From the NCBI GenBank assembly GCA_937858825.1, contig CALMAI010000014.1:1-41222 (forward strand): a stretch of DNA of 41,222 bases, written 5' to 3'. Below the pieces are notes generated by a model. The model made no database searches, was not told where the DNA came from, and saw only the letters and a program-made list of their open reading frames with translations. Shown here one piece after another: positions 26,063 through 33,416 of the stretch. How positions within the stretch are numbered: position 1 is the first letter of the stretch; the number at the start of each line of letters is the position of its first letter. The DNA is from an uncultured Candidatus Peregrinibacteria bacterium. Lineage in GTDB: Bacteria; Patescibacteriota; Gracilibacteria; UBA1369. Made by a program: the position numbers and the translations under genes.

Positions 26063-27997
26063 TTACTCTTTCTTTTTTCTGCGGAGGATAAGTAATCCAA
26101 GTGCTGATAGAAGACCTACAAGTTGTAGATTTATTTCACGTTGAATTGAGGTAGTGGAGATGTTACATCCACCACTTTCTGATGAAGATGGCTGATTTTC
26201 GTATTTTAAGAGTTCTGCTTCAGTCCATTGAGCTTCTCCTCCGGCGTTTAGAATTGCCAACTCGATGGTTTTACCATTTGGTAATTCTAAAAAGTTTATG
26301 GTTTTACCTTCGTGCTGCGTGTTTTTGTAATAGAAGGATTCTTCTTGAGTGAAATTGCTTATTGTGAATTTTGTGCCCAGGGGTCCAAGGTGTAAGTTTG
26401 ACCCGTTTCTTCCTACTGGAATGACGATTTCATCAACATAGTGAGATGAGTTCTTGCCAGGGTGAAATAGAGTGAGATCATAGTCGGCTTTTCGCTCTTT
26501 AACAACTGTTTTAGCGCCACTAATGTAGATGGCTTCACCTTCTCCAATTGCAGTTAATATATCAGTGGTAACACCATTTTCGTTCATGAAAGAGTAGACG
26601 CAACCAGAACTACTGTAAGTATTTGTGAGGTAAACAGGATCATTGGTGAGCCGATTTTCACAATTTTTTATTTCACAGGATGGTCCAATTGTTTCTATTT
26701 TTATTGGACATTCTTCCATCATGCTTCCACCTTCTCCGCCAGCTCCACCCATGCCACCAGTTTCCATACCACCTGCTCCACCCATGCCACCTGCACCGCC
26801 TGATCCTCCAACTCCTCCCATACCACCGGTTCCACCAGTGCCTCCGGTACCTCCAGAACCACCAGTCCCACTCATACAGTCAGAAGCACAGCTGACAGAG
26901 TCCTCTCCATCGAGAGTGTCGCAGACCGCATCTCCACAGAAAGACCCCTGCACGGTATGTGAAACACACATGGTGTCACAGTAAGTACATTGACTATTAT
27001 AAGCTGCAGTACAAGGGGTATTGGTGTTAGACATTCCGTCATCACACTGTTCTGTTCCTTCCGGATTTCCATCACCGCAAACAGGTGCTTGAGGCACCTT
27101 TTTTGCCCACATGATTTGGTATTTGCCACCAATTTGTTCTGTGTACCAAAGCCCACCATTTGAGTCTAATCTAGGTGCATCAATAAAGTTGCCATTATTA
27201 ATTGTTTGAGCAGTAGGAATGTTTATGTCCACACCCATTGACCCCATGGCAGTACCATTCCATGAATTTACTGTCACAACACCTCCCGGACCTCTAAATA
27301 ATATCTCATTTCCATTCACAAAGAAGTCAGATTCGCTAATCGTGACGCTGCTAGCCCCAGGCACTTCAGAATAGCTCGTAAGTGCGGGACGAGATAATCG
27401 AACTATGTCAAAATTTCCATTTGCTGAATTCCATCTCGTAGAAAAAAGCGTATTTGCATCCGCACAGGTTGGAAGTGTGCCACCGCTTGTAAATAATCCT
27501 GGAACATCTGCACAACTAGACGGTTGAGTTAAAAACCCATTCCATGTGCAATAAATAGCTTTCCCATTTTCAGCATAGAAATATTGCCCATCAGAAACTA
27601 CTGCATTCGTATCAGGATACTGAGAAGTAGTAAATTGGCTTGGAACACTCCAATTCTGTCCGCCATCAGTACTATTTACGTAGAAAATATCATAATTACC
27701 GAGGCGATCAGATGAAATAAGGACGTCAATCGCATTACCATTAATTTCAATAACATTAACAGCTTCATTTGCATTGATATCAGAAAAAGGCAAAGTTTGC
27801 GGTGCCTGCAAAGGCTCAATTGCCTCCGCATTCTGAGTTGTCAAAGTTGGCGCAACAAGGGCACTAGCAACCAAAGCTGCCTTTCCAAGATCATTTCTCA
27901 GTTTTGAAATCTGCTTCCCCAAAAAAGTTGAGGAGCTCACGGATTCAACATGGTTTTTATTTTTTGATCTTTCTGGATTTGAAGAAGAAAGAGACAT
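26063..27997 (-). CDS. Surface protein with Asp-box, Cys-rich module, Gly-rich linker and MYXO-CTERM-like tail
   Basis: 644 residues. A long charged N-region precedes a hydrophobic signal core (about 40-52) and a cleavage-like NAEA at 56-59. The first half has beta-propeller character with an Asp-box-like STDGGQNW (109-116). Next comes a Cys-rich CGDG..EQCDDG module (307-374) of the DUF4215 type, with further Cys pairs. Residues 377-424 are a run of Gly-Gly-x repeats. After a beta domain (430-600) the tail has GGCN, a hydrophobic stretch (LVGLLSALGLLIL) and RRKKKE, a three-part sorting signal like MYXO-CTERM. This order is typical of myxobacterial surface proteins. I infer a cell-surface protein trimmed by a sortase-like or rhomboid-like protease. 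It has its own promoter. Confidence 0.8.
   Translation of the reverse strand: MSLSSSNPERSKNKNHVESVSSSTFLGKQISKLRNDLGKAALVASALVAPTLTTQNAEAIEPLQAPQTLPFSDINANEAVNVIEINGNAIDVLISSDRLGNYDIFYVNSTDGGQNWSVPSQFTTSQYPDTNAVVSDGQYFYAENGKAIYCTWNGFLTQPSSCADVPGLFTSGGTLPTCADANTLFSTRWNSANGNFDIVRLSRPALTSYSEVPGASSVTISESDFFVNGNEILFRGPGGVVTVNSWNGTAMGSMGVDINIPTAQTINNGNFIDAPRLDSNGGLWYTEQIGGKYQIMWAKKVPQAPVCGDGNPEGTEQCDDGMSNTNTPCTAAYNSQCTYCDTMCVSHTVQGSFCGDAVCDTLDGEDSVSCASDCMSGTGGSGGTGGTGGTGGMGGVGGSGGAGGMGGAGGMETGGMGGAGGEGGSMMEECPIKIETIGPSCEIKNCENRLTNDPVYLTNTYSSSGCVYSFMNENGVTTDILTAIGEGEAIYISGAKTVVKERKADYDLTLFHPGKNSSHYVDEIVIPVGRNGSNLHLGPLGTKFTISNFTQEESFYYKNTQHEGKTINFLELPNGKTIELAILNAGGEAQWTEAELLKYENQPSSSESGGCNISTTSIQREINLQLVGLLSALGLLILRRKKKE
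26726..26869 (-). repeat. Gly-Gly-x coding repeat
   Basis: About sixteen consecutive triplets of the form Gly-Gly-(Ser/Thr/Met/Ala/Val/Glu) encode the flexible linker (residues 377-424) of the surface protein. The DNA repeat unit is about 9 bases long and imperfect, so copy number may vary between strains. Confidence 0.8.
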
Positions 27998-28005
27998 AGG
28001 GAACT

Positions 28006-28021
28006 TTTACTAAGTAGTAAA
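28006..28021. promoter_or_regulatory. Perfect dyad at the transcription start of the surface-protein gene
   Basis: TTTACTA and TAGTAAA (28006-28012 and 28015-28021) form a perfect 7-base inverted repeat with a 2-base centre. It lies just after the predicted transcription start (about 28022), where repressor operators are often found. A short RNA hairpin is less likely with such a small loop. Confidence 0.4.
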
Positions 28022-28028
28022 GTGTCTC

Positions 28029-28057
28029 ATTCTACCCTCAAAAGAGAAGAATCTCAA
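28029..28057 (-). promoter_or_regulatory. Promoter of the surface-protein gene
   Basis: On the minus strand, -35 TTGAGA (28052-28057), a 17-base spacer and -10 TAGAAT (28029-28034) precede ATG 27997 by about 31 bases. It lies in the 108-base gap after priA, which suggests that the surface protein is transcribed on its own. Confidence 0.65.
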
Positions 28058-28105
28058 TTGATTGACTTATCTAAGGATGACTTTTTGCTGAGAATTGGCA
28101 ACCGG

Positions 28106-30118
28106 CTAGACGGTGAAAAGGGGATCGATATCAATGGCTCCTCCGTGAAACTCTTTTATCTGGCGAAGGAGTTTGGAGGGGTTTGGGCCACTGATGAGTA
28201 TGTGCCAACGATATTTGTTGTGAAGCCTTGGGATGAGGGCCGGGAAGTAGTTGATTTCATAAGATGTTCCTTCGGGGAGACTGGCGTTGAGGCTTTCCAG
28301 CTCATGGAAGATTTTGAGCGCGTTGTTGAGGGCTTTTTTGTTGTCCGCGTGTTTGAATGTAATTTTGGCGAGTTTGTTAAAGGGAGGCTGTTGCAGTTCT
28401 TTGCGGAGAGCAATCTCTTTTTCATAGAATCCGTGATAGTCGTGACTGGCCGCTGCCTGAATGGCGTAGTGGTTTGGAAGATAGGTCTGGATAATGGCTT
28501 GACCCTCGTTTTCGCGCCCGGCGCGTCCGGCAACCTGGGTAATGAGCTGAAATGTTTTTTCGCTGCTGCGGAGATCGGGGATAGTCAGTCCTACATCGGC
28601 AAGAATGATTCCTACAAGATTAACGTTGGGAAAGTGAAGTCCAATAGCAACCATTTGGGTTCCAATAAGAATGTCGGCGTCACCTTTTTTGAATGATTCA
28701 TACATCTGTTTAAACTGGTCGCGTTTTTGTGTGGTATCGCGGTCGGCACGTAAGGTTTTTGCTTGAGGGAAGAGCTTGTTGATCTCTTCTTCGACACGCT
28801 GGGTTCCCAGTCCAATATAGCGGATATAGGCGCTCTGGCACTTGGGGCATGCTTTTGGGGGATAATCCATATGTCCGCAATGGTGGCACACTAATCGTTC
28901 GGCATTATAGATGCCACCTTCGAGCGTCATTTTGCGGTGATACGTCATGGGTATGTCGCAGTTGGGACAGTTCACAACATAGCCACAGGTTCTACAAATA
29001 ACAGCTGACGCGGCGCCCCGACGATTTAAGAAGAGAATGATCTGCTCTTTTGCAGATAGTTTTTGGTCGATCAGCTGCTGAAGATCTTCGCTGAAAACGG
29101 AGAAATTTCTTTTATGGATTTCAGCACGAAGATCGATAATTTTAGCTTTTGGCAGACTGAGATTGTCTTTGGTGGGACGCTGGGAAAGTTCAATCAGTTC
29201 GATTTTTCCGCTTTTTGCCTCGTGGTAGGTTTCCAGCGTGGGGGTGGCGCTTCCCATCACCACTTTTATATTGAGAAGATCGGCCATTTTTTTTGCGACC
29301 TCTTTGGCATCGTAGCGTGGTGACTGGTCTTGTTTGTAGCAGTTGTCGTGTTCTTCGTCGATGATGATTGAGCTTAAGTTTTGAAATGGAGCAAAGATAG
29401 CCGATCTGGATCCAATAATAATTTTTGCTTCACCCTGGTAAATATTTTGCCATGCCTCTTCTTTTTGTTTTGGAGTGAGCTGGCTGTGAATGGCGACTGT
29501 TTTCTCATTGAAGTGAGCCTGAAAGCGTTGGCACATTTGTGGGGTCAGTGAAATTTCCGGAATCAGGATCAAAACCTGTTTTCCGTTTTTGACTGCTTCC
29601 TCCACAATATGAAGATAAATTTCGGTTTTTCCCGAACCGGTTATACCGTGAACCAGACAGATTTTTTTATTGGAGGACTTGATGGTTTTGATGGCTTCCT
29701 GTTGTTCCTGGCTGAGGGTGTGTTTGAACTTGAGCTCCGGTTCCATGAGATCATTTTCATTGGGAGTGAGCGCTTTAAGTTTCTTTTTCCTTATAACTGT
29801 GGCTGGCAAAAAGAGCCGTAAGGATTTAAAAAGTGGAGCAAAATAGTAATCGGCGATCCAGTGCATGAGTTGTATCTGCCACTGGGCCAGGTGGGGGGCG
29901 TTGGGAATGATCCGTTGAATCTCTTTGGTGGGGTATGGCGGTTTTTTAGTGTGGATGTTGGTGATGATTCCTTTTTCGGTGCGGTTTCTAAGGGGGATTT
30001 CTACCAGCTGGCCAACTTGAAGATCTTTTAAGGATTCAGGAATTGTATAGGTGAGAGTTTTGTCTGTTGGGCCGATCTTCTTTGGGAGAAGAATTTCTGC
30101 ATACTGATGTTGTGTCAT
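28106..30118 (-). CDS. priA: Primosomal protein N' (replication restart helicase PriA)
   Basis: Recognises stalled forks and reloads the replicative helicase. 670 residues: an N-terminal DNA-binding domain (about 1-110), a DEAD-like helicase core with Walker A HGITGSGKTEIYLHI (P-loop) and the DEEH box (IIIDEEHDNCYKQD), then the PriA-specific zinc-binding insertion with eight cysteines (CRTCGYVVNCPNC and CHHCGHMDYPPKACPKC), and the C-terminal helicase lobe (IGTQMVAIGLHFPNV, QVAGRAGR). The ATG overlaps the stop of the upstream DUF1858-type gene by four bases (ATGA), so translation is likely coupled. Confidence 0.96.
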   Translation of the reverse strand: MTQHQYAEILLPKKIGPTDKTLTYTIPESLKDLQVGQLVEIPLRNRTEKGIITNIHTKKPPYPTKEIQRIIPNAPHLAQWQIQLMHWIADYYFAPLFKSLRLFLPATVIRKKKLKALTPNENDLMEPELKFKHTLSQEQQEAIKTIKSSNKKICLVHGITGSGKTEIYLHIVEEAVKNGKQVLILIPEISLTPQMCQRFQAHFNEKTVAIHSQLTPKQKEEAWQNIYQGEAKIIIGSRSAIFAPFQNLSSIIIDEEHDNCYKQDQSPRYDAKEVAKKMADLLNIKVVMGSATPTLETYHEAKSGKIELIELSQRPTKDNLSLPKAKIIDLRAEIHKRNFSVFSEDLQQLIDQKLSAKEQIILFLNRRGAASAVICRTCGYVVNCPNCDIPMTYHRKMTLEGGIYNAERLVCHHCGHMDYPPKACPKCQSAYIRYIGLGTQRVEEEINKLFPQAKTLRADRDTTQKRDQFKQMYESFKKGDADILIGTQMVAIGLHFPNVNLVGIILADVGLTIPDLRSSEKTFQLITQVAGRAGRENEGQAIIQTYLPNHYAIQAAASHDYHGFYEKEIALRKELQQPPFNKLAKITFKHADNKKALNNALKIFHELESLNASLPEGTSYEINYFPALIPRLHNKYRWHILISGPNPSKLLRQIKEFHGGAIDIDPLFTV

Positions 30119-30369
30119 TTTTTTCGGGATTTTTTGATGGTGGTATTGATTTTTTTGCAGAGTTTTTGTGGATCAATCCGATGAAGCACTGCTGCTTCAG
30201 CAATGCTGTCTCTGGTGGCTGCCTGACAGGAAAAGCAGTTAACGTTCATTTCGCGAAAAACTTCGGCAACTTCGGGGTAGACTTCAATAACATCTCCGAC
30301 AATCATGTCTGGAGTTATTTCAATGATTTCGCCTTCCTGTAGCTCTATTTCGACAATTTTGTGGTTCAT
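30115..30369 (-). CDS. DUF1858-type CxxC protein
   Basis: 84 residues. The core ITPDMIVGDVIEVYPEVAEVF, followed by NVNCFSCQAATRDSI and LHRIDPQKLCKKIN, matches the small 'hybrid cluster-associated disulfide' family (DUF1858), with a CxxC pair (CFSC) that may form a redox disulfide or bind a metal or cluster. An N-terminal stretch of about 18 acidic residues precedes it. Its stop is the only TGA among the complete genes in the window; it is shared with the priA start (ATGA). Reading past the TGA would add only 28 codons to a TAA. The biological role of this family is not established, and a link to PriA is known only from position. Confidence 0.85.
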   Translation of the reverse strand: MNHKIVEIELQEGEIIEITPDMIVGDVIEVYPEVAEVFREMNVNCFSCQAATRDSIAEAAVLHRIDPQKLCKKINTTIKKSRKK

Positions 30370-30413
30370 AATCTTATTGTACGGACATTTTAAAAATGTG
30401 TGAGCCTTAACCC

Positions 30414-30442
30414 TTGACGAATCTATTTAATTATGGTATAAA
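30414..30442 (+). promoter_or_regulatory. Strong promoter of the helical-repeat protein gene
   Basis: -35 TTGACG (30414-30419), a 17-base spacer and -10 TATAAA (30437-30442) lie 32 bases before ATG 30475. This is one of the best sigma-70-type matches in the window and suggests strong expression. Confidence 0.75.
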
Positions 30443-30474
30443 TTTATGCTTTGTCAATTCTATCACATCCAAAT

Positions 30475-31098
30475 ATGCAGAATGAAAACCTCAAGCGGGC
30501 ATTGGAAATCCTTAAAAAAGCGGTACAAAACCGTGAGGCTGTTGTAGTGGAGGGTTTTGTACAATTGGGGCCGGATGAGCTTCGCAAAGCTCTTGAGATT
30601 GAAGATGGAGAACGGTGGCAAGAGGTTTTTGATTATATGGTTCTTCATAAGGGGGTCATTAAACATTGTGTGCGAAAGTATATGGATTTTTTCTATGATT
30701 TTATGGTGGATCGTGGGCCGCTTGCCATCCGATCTGCTTTTGATATTGAAGATGCGAAATATGATGCTGTTTTTGAAGAGATTTTTGATCTTGTTGCTAT
30801 TGGAAAAGGGGCACTTTATGACCATGTGAAAAAGAATATGCATGTGTATGTGATGTCTGTGCGGGATGGTAATGCTAATAGTTTGAGAAAAGAGCTTGGT
30901 CTTGCTGGCAAGCGGTATCAAAGAGTGTGGGAAGAGCTTTTGGGTGGATTTATGAATGCTGTTTGTGACAGTTTTTATGGTGAGCGGGATGTGGAGCAGG
31001 GGATTTTCCTTTTTGATGTTTTGATGAACAGCCTTCGTGAGCATCGATCTCTGCGTTCCAATGAGAAGATGTGGGTGTTTGAAGAGGCCATTTCATAA
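30475..31098 (+). CDS. Protein of three tandem helical repeats, function unknown
   Basis: 207 residues from ATG 30475; a TTG start at 30451 lies where transcription should begin and is unlikely. After a short helical start, the sequence holds three related units of about 37-52 residues. Their first halves are PDELRKALEIED, PLAIRSAFDIED and ANSLRKELGLAG; their second halves share a W/Y-x-x-V-F/W-E pattern (RWQEVFDY, KYDAVFEE, RYQRVWEE). No enzyme motif, signal peptide or membrane span is seen. It has its own strong promoter and terminator, so it is a single-gene unit. The repeats point to a binding protein, perhaps for nucleic acid or protein, but this cannot be decided here. Confidence 0.85.
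   Translation: MQNENLKRALEILKKAVQNREAVVVEGFVQLGPDELRKALEIEDGERWQEVFDYMVLHKGVIKHCVRKYMDFFYDFMVDRGPLAIRSAFDIEDAKYDAVFEEIFDLVAIGKGALYDHVKKNMHVYVMSVRDGNANSLRKELGLAGKRYQRVWEELLGGFMNAVCDSFYGERDVEQGIFLFDVLMNSLREHRSLRSNEKMWVFEEAIS
30568..30981 (+). repeat. Three tandem protein-level repeats
   Basis: Units at about 30568-30714, 30715-30870 and 30871-30981 encode the three related helical segments of the 207-residue protein. Shared positions include L-R-x-x-x-x-[IL] at the start of each unit and V-[FW]-[ED]-[EY] in the middle. The third unit is shortened. Confidence 0.65.
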
Positions 31099-31103
31099 AG
31101 TGA

Positions 31104-31138
31104 AAAACCTCCCCGCGAGAAAAAAACGGGGAGGTTTT
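31104..31138. terminator. Bidirectional rho-independent terminator
   Basis: A perfect 12-base stem (31104-31115 with 31127-31138, core CCTCCCCG/CGGGGAGG) with an 11-base A-rich loop. The arms end in A and T runs, so it should stop transcription from both the plus-strand repeat-protein gene (ending at 31098) and the minus-strand lipoprotein gene (ending at 31175). Confidence 0.9.
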
Positions 31139-31174
31139 GCGTATTGGCCGAGTAGGTCTAGCGAATGTAGAAAA

Positions 31175-32731
31175 CTACATCACGTCACCCCACTCTGGCA
31201 CGGCACCCGGCGGAATCGGTGAAAAGTCGACCGTGCCGCCAGGCGGGGCCTGAGGGTTGTTGAAATCCGGAGGAGCGAGGGCATTCCCGAGACCGTTGAA
31301 GTACAGGAAATGCATCTCGTCCCAATTGTCCATGTCACCGTAGGCGCTCGCCCAGTGGAGGTGAGTGTGGTAGGTGGGGGCCAGGAGTTTGGCCATGTCT
31401 TCCGCTTGAGAGTGGAAGATTCCTTCCAGCACCCGATCCATAGCAACAGTGTCCACGCCCTGAGGAGCGAACTGTTGGGGCGTCTTGGGGACGCCGTTCT
31501 GCAGTGCTCCGAACATGGCGGGGTGCCATGCATCGTTCATTGCGCGGTAGTAGCGCAACGTTTCGATGACGTCTTTGACGTAGGACACGTTGAAATGTCC
31601 GCTGGTGGCGACATACCACGATGGCTGTTGGGTGGGACCGGCAAGCTCGCAATCGAGGCCGGTCACGGGGTCGGTCACGTCACACTCAAAGCCGGCCTCT
31701 CCAAGGAGAACCCGGTTGTTCATGACCACGCCGGCGGGAAAGCCGGCGACGGAGTTGCGCACGAATGACAGGCGCCCTTCCGTTCCAAGAGTATCGACGC
31801 TCATGTGCACTCCGTCGGGGGAGAAGAGCAGCGAATCGGCCGCAGAGTGGCCATGCTGAGTGGGAGTCAGGAGTCGGAAGGTCTTGCCTTCGAACTTGAA
31901 CTTCCCGTTCATGCGGGAGGTGATGATCTCCCGGTTCCTCGGCAGGCGAGGGAGGTAAGGGTGATAGGTGCAGTTTGTTTTGGGGCTGGCGGTGGTGAAG
32001 TCGTAGCACGCGTCGTCACCAAGCGCAATAGCCAAGCGGTACTGGCGGACGTTGTCAGCTAGCTGCTTGCTCGTGATGATCCGAAGGCCGGGATAGCGGA
32101 ACTTTAGACCCATCGAGTGGCCGACGTGGTCGGTGTGTGGATGACTGAGCACCAGCGCCTTGAGTGGCAAGTTGGTGTCGTAGTCACGTCCTCGGCTCTG
32201 AGCGATCATGCGCAGGCCGTTCTCTATGTTGGCAAGCTCTTGGCCGCCTTGTTGGAACTCGGGTCCGTTGGGACCCATGACGATGGGAATCTGTCCGGCG
32301 TTGGATCCGCCGCAGTCCATCATGAGGAGTCCATGATCCCCTGCGTAGACATATGATCCGAAGTCATTGTAGAACATGACGTAGGACCGGTCGTTCAACC
32401 GTTGGACATAGAGTCCGTGGTTGAGGTAGCTATCGACGTCCTTGGGATGACCGTTTTGGTCACGGATGTCGATGTATGTTCCGTATGGAAGTGGAACGGT
32501 TACAGATGCGGTCATCAATGGGACGTTGCGAAGCCCCTCGGAGGATTCGGACTTCGGCCCTGTAGGGGCTTCACATTCAAATGCCTCGATATCACCAGGT
32601 AGGAGTTGCTGGACAGCTTCTCCAATGGATGATTCGTTGATTTGATTCTCCTCCATGTCAGCACAAGCAATGAAGCTCATGGTGGTTGCGAGGAGTATCA
32701 GAAGGGCAAATTTGCTTTTGCTGTGTCGCAT
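31175..32731 (-). CDS. Metallo-beta-lactamase-fold lipoprotein, GC-rich, probably acquired
   Basis: 518 residues. A lipoprotein signal peptide ends in the lipobox SFIAC with Cys23. The metal motif is HPHTDH (His197, His199, Asp201, His202), with further likely ligands near His293 or His295, Asp313 and His379. The fold is thus a secreted MBL hydrolase. Substrate unknown; the long C-terminal part (about 380-518) has more His/Trp-rich segments. The base composition is unlike its neighbours: the line 31741-31800 has 38 G+C of 60, against 20 of 60 at 30781-30840. This points to recent horizontal transfer. It is bounded by a terminator on one side and a 200-base AT-rich gap on the other, in which I see no clear promoter. 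A short hairpin (AAACCC/GGGTTT, 32738-32754) lies just before the ATG. Confidence 0.88.
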   Translation of the reverse strand: MRHSKSKFALLILLATTMSFIACADMEENQINESSIGEAVQQLLPGDIEAFECEAPTGPKSESSEGLRNVPLMTASVTVPLPYGTYIDIRDQNGHPKDVDSYLNHGLYVQRLNDRSYVMFYNDFGSYVYAGDHGLLMMDCGGSNAGQIPIVMGPNGPEFQQGGQELANIENGLRMIAQSRGRDYDTNLPLKALVLSHPHTDHVGHSMGLKFRYPGLRIITSKQLADNVRQYRLAIALGDDACYDFTTASPKTNCTYHPYLPRLPRNREIITSRMNGKFKFEGKTFRLLTPTQHGHSAADSLLFSPDGVHMSVDTLGTEGRLSFVRNSVAGFPAGVVMNNRVLLGEAGFECDVTDPVTGLDCELAGPTQQPSWYVATSGHFNVSYVKDVIETLRYYRAMNDAWHPAMFGALQNGVPKTPQQFAPQGVDTVAMDRVLEGIFHSQAEDMAKLLAPTYHTHLHWASAYGDMDNWDEMHFLYFNGLGNALAPPDFNNPQAPPGGTVDFSPIPPGAVPEWGDVM

Positions 32732-32931
32732 TATCTCAAACCCAAGTAGGGTTTTCCTTATTTGAGTCGCGGTTCCCTGGCAAAAATTTGGACAATTTAT
32801 GCCGGATTTTCAAATGTCATCCCAAAAGGGTGACGATATAGTGACAAATAACTTCTGAGGTTGCTAATAAAATTCCTTGACGAAGGATGTAATTATTTTT
32901 TCACAATTGGAAATTGTTTATTTGTTGCCAC

Positions 32932-33252
32932 TTATTCAAGGTTTTCCTTGAGTGTGATTTGAAAATAGTGGTCTTTTTTGGAACCGTCTTTGTGCTGAAC
33001 TGTGATTTTATACGCTGCCACACGATCTGGTAAGTATTTGTAAAAGCAATAATCGACAACGTTGGTGTCATTGTCGTCGTTGAGGCGATCTTCGTTCAGG
33101 TGGTTGTCGCTGTCTTCACGTTCGCTGCGCTCAATAGCTTCGTACTCTTCTTTGGTGAGATCTTTCCATTCAGAGCTGCGGCTTTCATAAATTTCCCGGA
33201 GTTGATTCCAGTAGTCTTCAAGGGTTTCGGCTTGAATGTATTCTCCAGACAT
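32932..33252 (-). CDS. Small acidic hypothetical protein
   Basis: 106 residues, ATG 33252 to TAA 32932. The first half is helical and very acidic (WKDLTKEEYEAIERSERED, HLNEDRLNDDNDTN); the second half is probably beta (VVDYCFYKYLPDRVAAYKI, DHYFQITLKENL). No signal peptide or known motif. It stands 16 bases after the tRNA-Arg gene on the same strand and may share its transcript. The composition is protein-like, and the gene fills an otherwise empty interval. A 6-base inverted repeat (ACAATT/AATTGT, 32903-32917) lies just beyond its stop but has no T run. Confidence 0.7.
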   Translation of the reverse strand: MSGEYIQAETLEDYWNQLREIYESRSSEWKDLTKEEYEAIERSEREDSDNHLNEDRLNDDNDTNVVDYCFYKYLPDRVAAYKITVQHKDGSKKDHYFQITLKENLE

Positions 33253-33268
33253 AGCGATGTTTTAGAGA

Positions 33269-33345
33269 TGGTGCGCCAGGAGGGATTCGAACCCCCGACA
33301 CCCGGTTCCGAAGACCGGTGCTCTATCCAGCTGAGCTACTGGCGC
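33269..33345 (-). tRNA. tRNA-Arg (anticodon UCG)
   Basis: A full 77-base cloverleaf on the minus strand. The acceptor stem GCGCCAG pairs with CTGGCGC; the D arm is GCTCAGCTGGATAGAGC; the anticodon stem CCGGT/ACCGG encloses the loop CTTCGGA with anticodon TCG; the T arm is GGGGGTTCGAATCCCTC; the end is A followed by an encoded CCA. It reads CGA, and by wobble CGG, arginine codons. It lies between secDF and a small unknown gene, just after a strong hairpin that ends secDF. Confidence 0.97.
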
Positions 33346-33352
33346 ATGGGCT

Positions 33353-33386
33353 GTAAAAAGGATCGCCTTTCGGCAATCCTTTTTAC
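33353..33386. terminator. Terminator hairpin after secDF
   Basis: GTAAAAAGGAT (33353-33363) pairs perfectly with ATCCTTTTTAC (33376-33386). After one mismatch GCC/GGC extends the stem, and the loop is TTTC. The A and T tracts in the arms are typical of a two-way terminator. On the minus strand it follows secDF (stop at 33417) and precedes the tRNA gene, so the tRNA needs its own promoter or read-through. Confidence 0.8.
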
Positions 33387-33416
33387 CATTTTTTGTTCTC
33401 TATATCAATCCTCAAT

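Noticed and set aside
26726-26869. Possible CRISPR or tandem repeat array
   Set aside because: The short periodicity is explained by Gly-Gly-x codons inside the surface-protein gene.
28022-28696. 224-residue plus-strand frame opposite priA
   Set aside because: It is antisense to the well-conserved C-terminal helicase lobe of PriA and has no family features.
32738-32754. Hairpin AAACCC/GGGTTT before the MBL lipoprotein gene as a riboswitch or attenuator
   Set aside because: Only six pairs and no T run or conserved element; noted in the gene entry but too weak to call.
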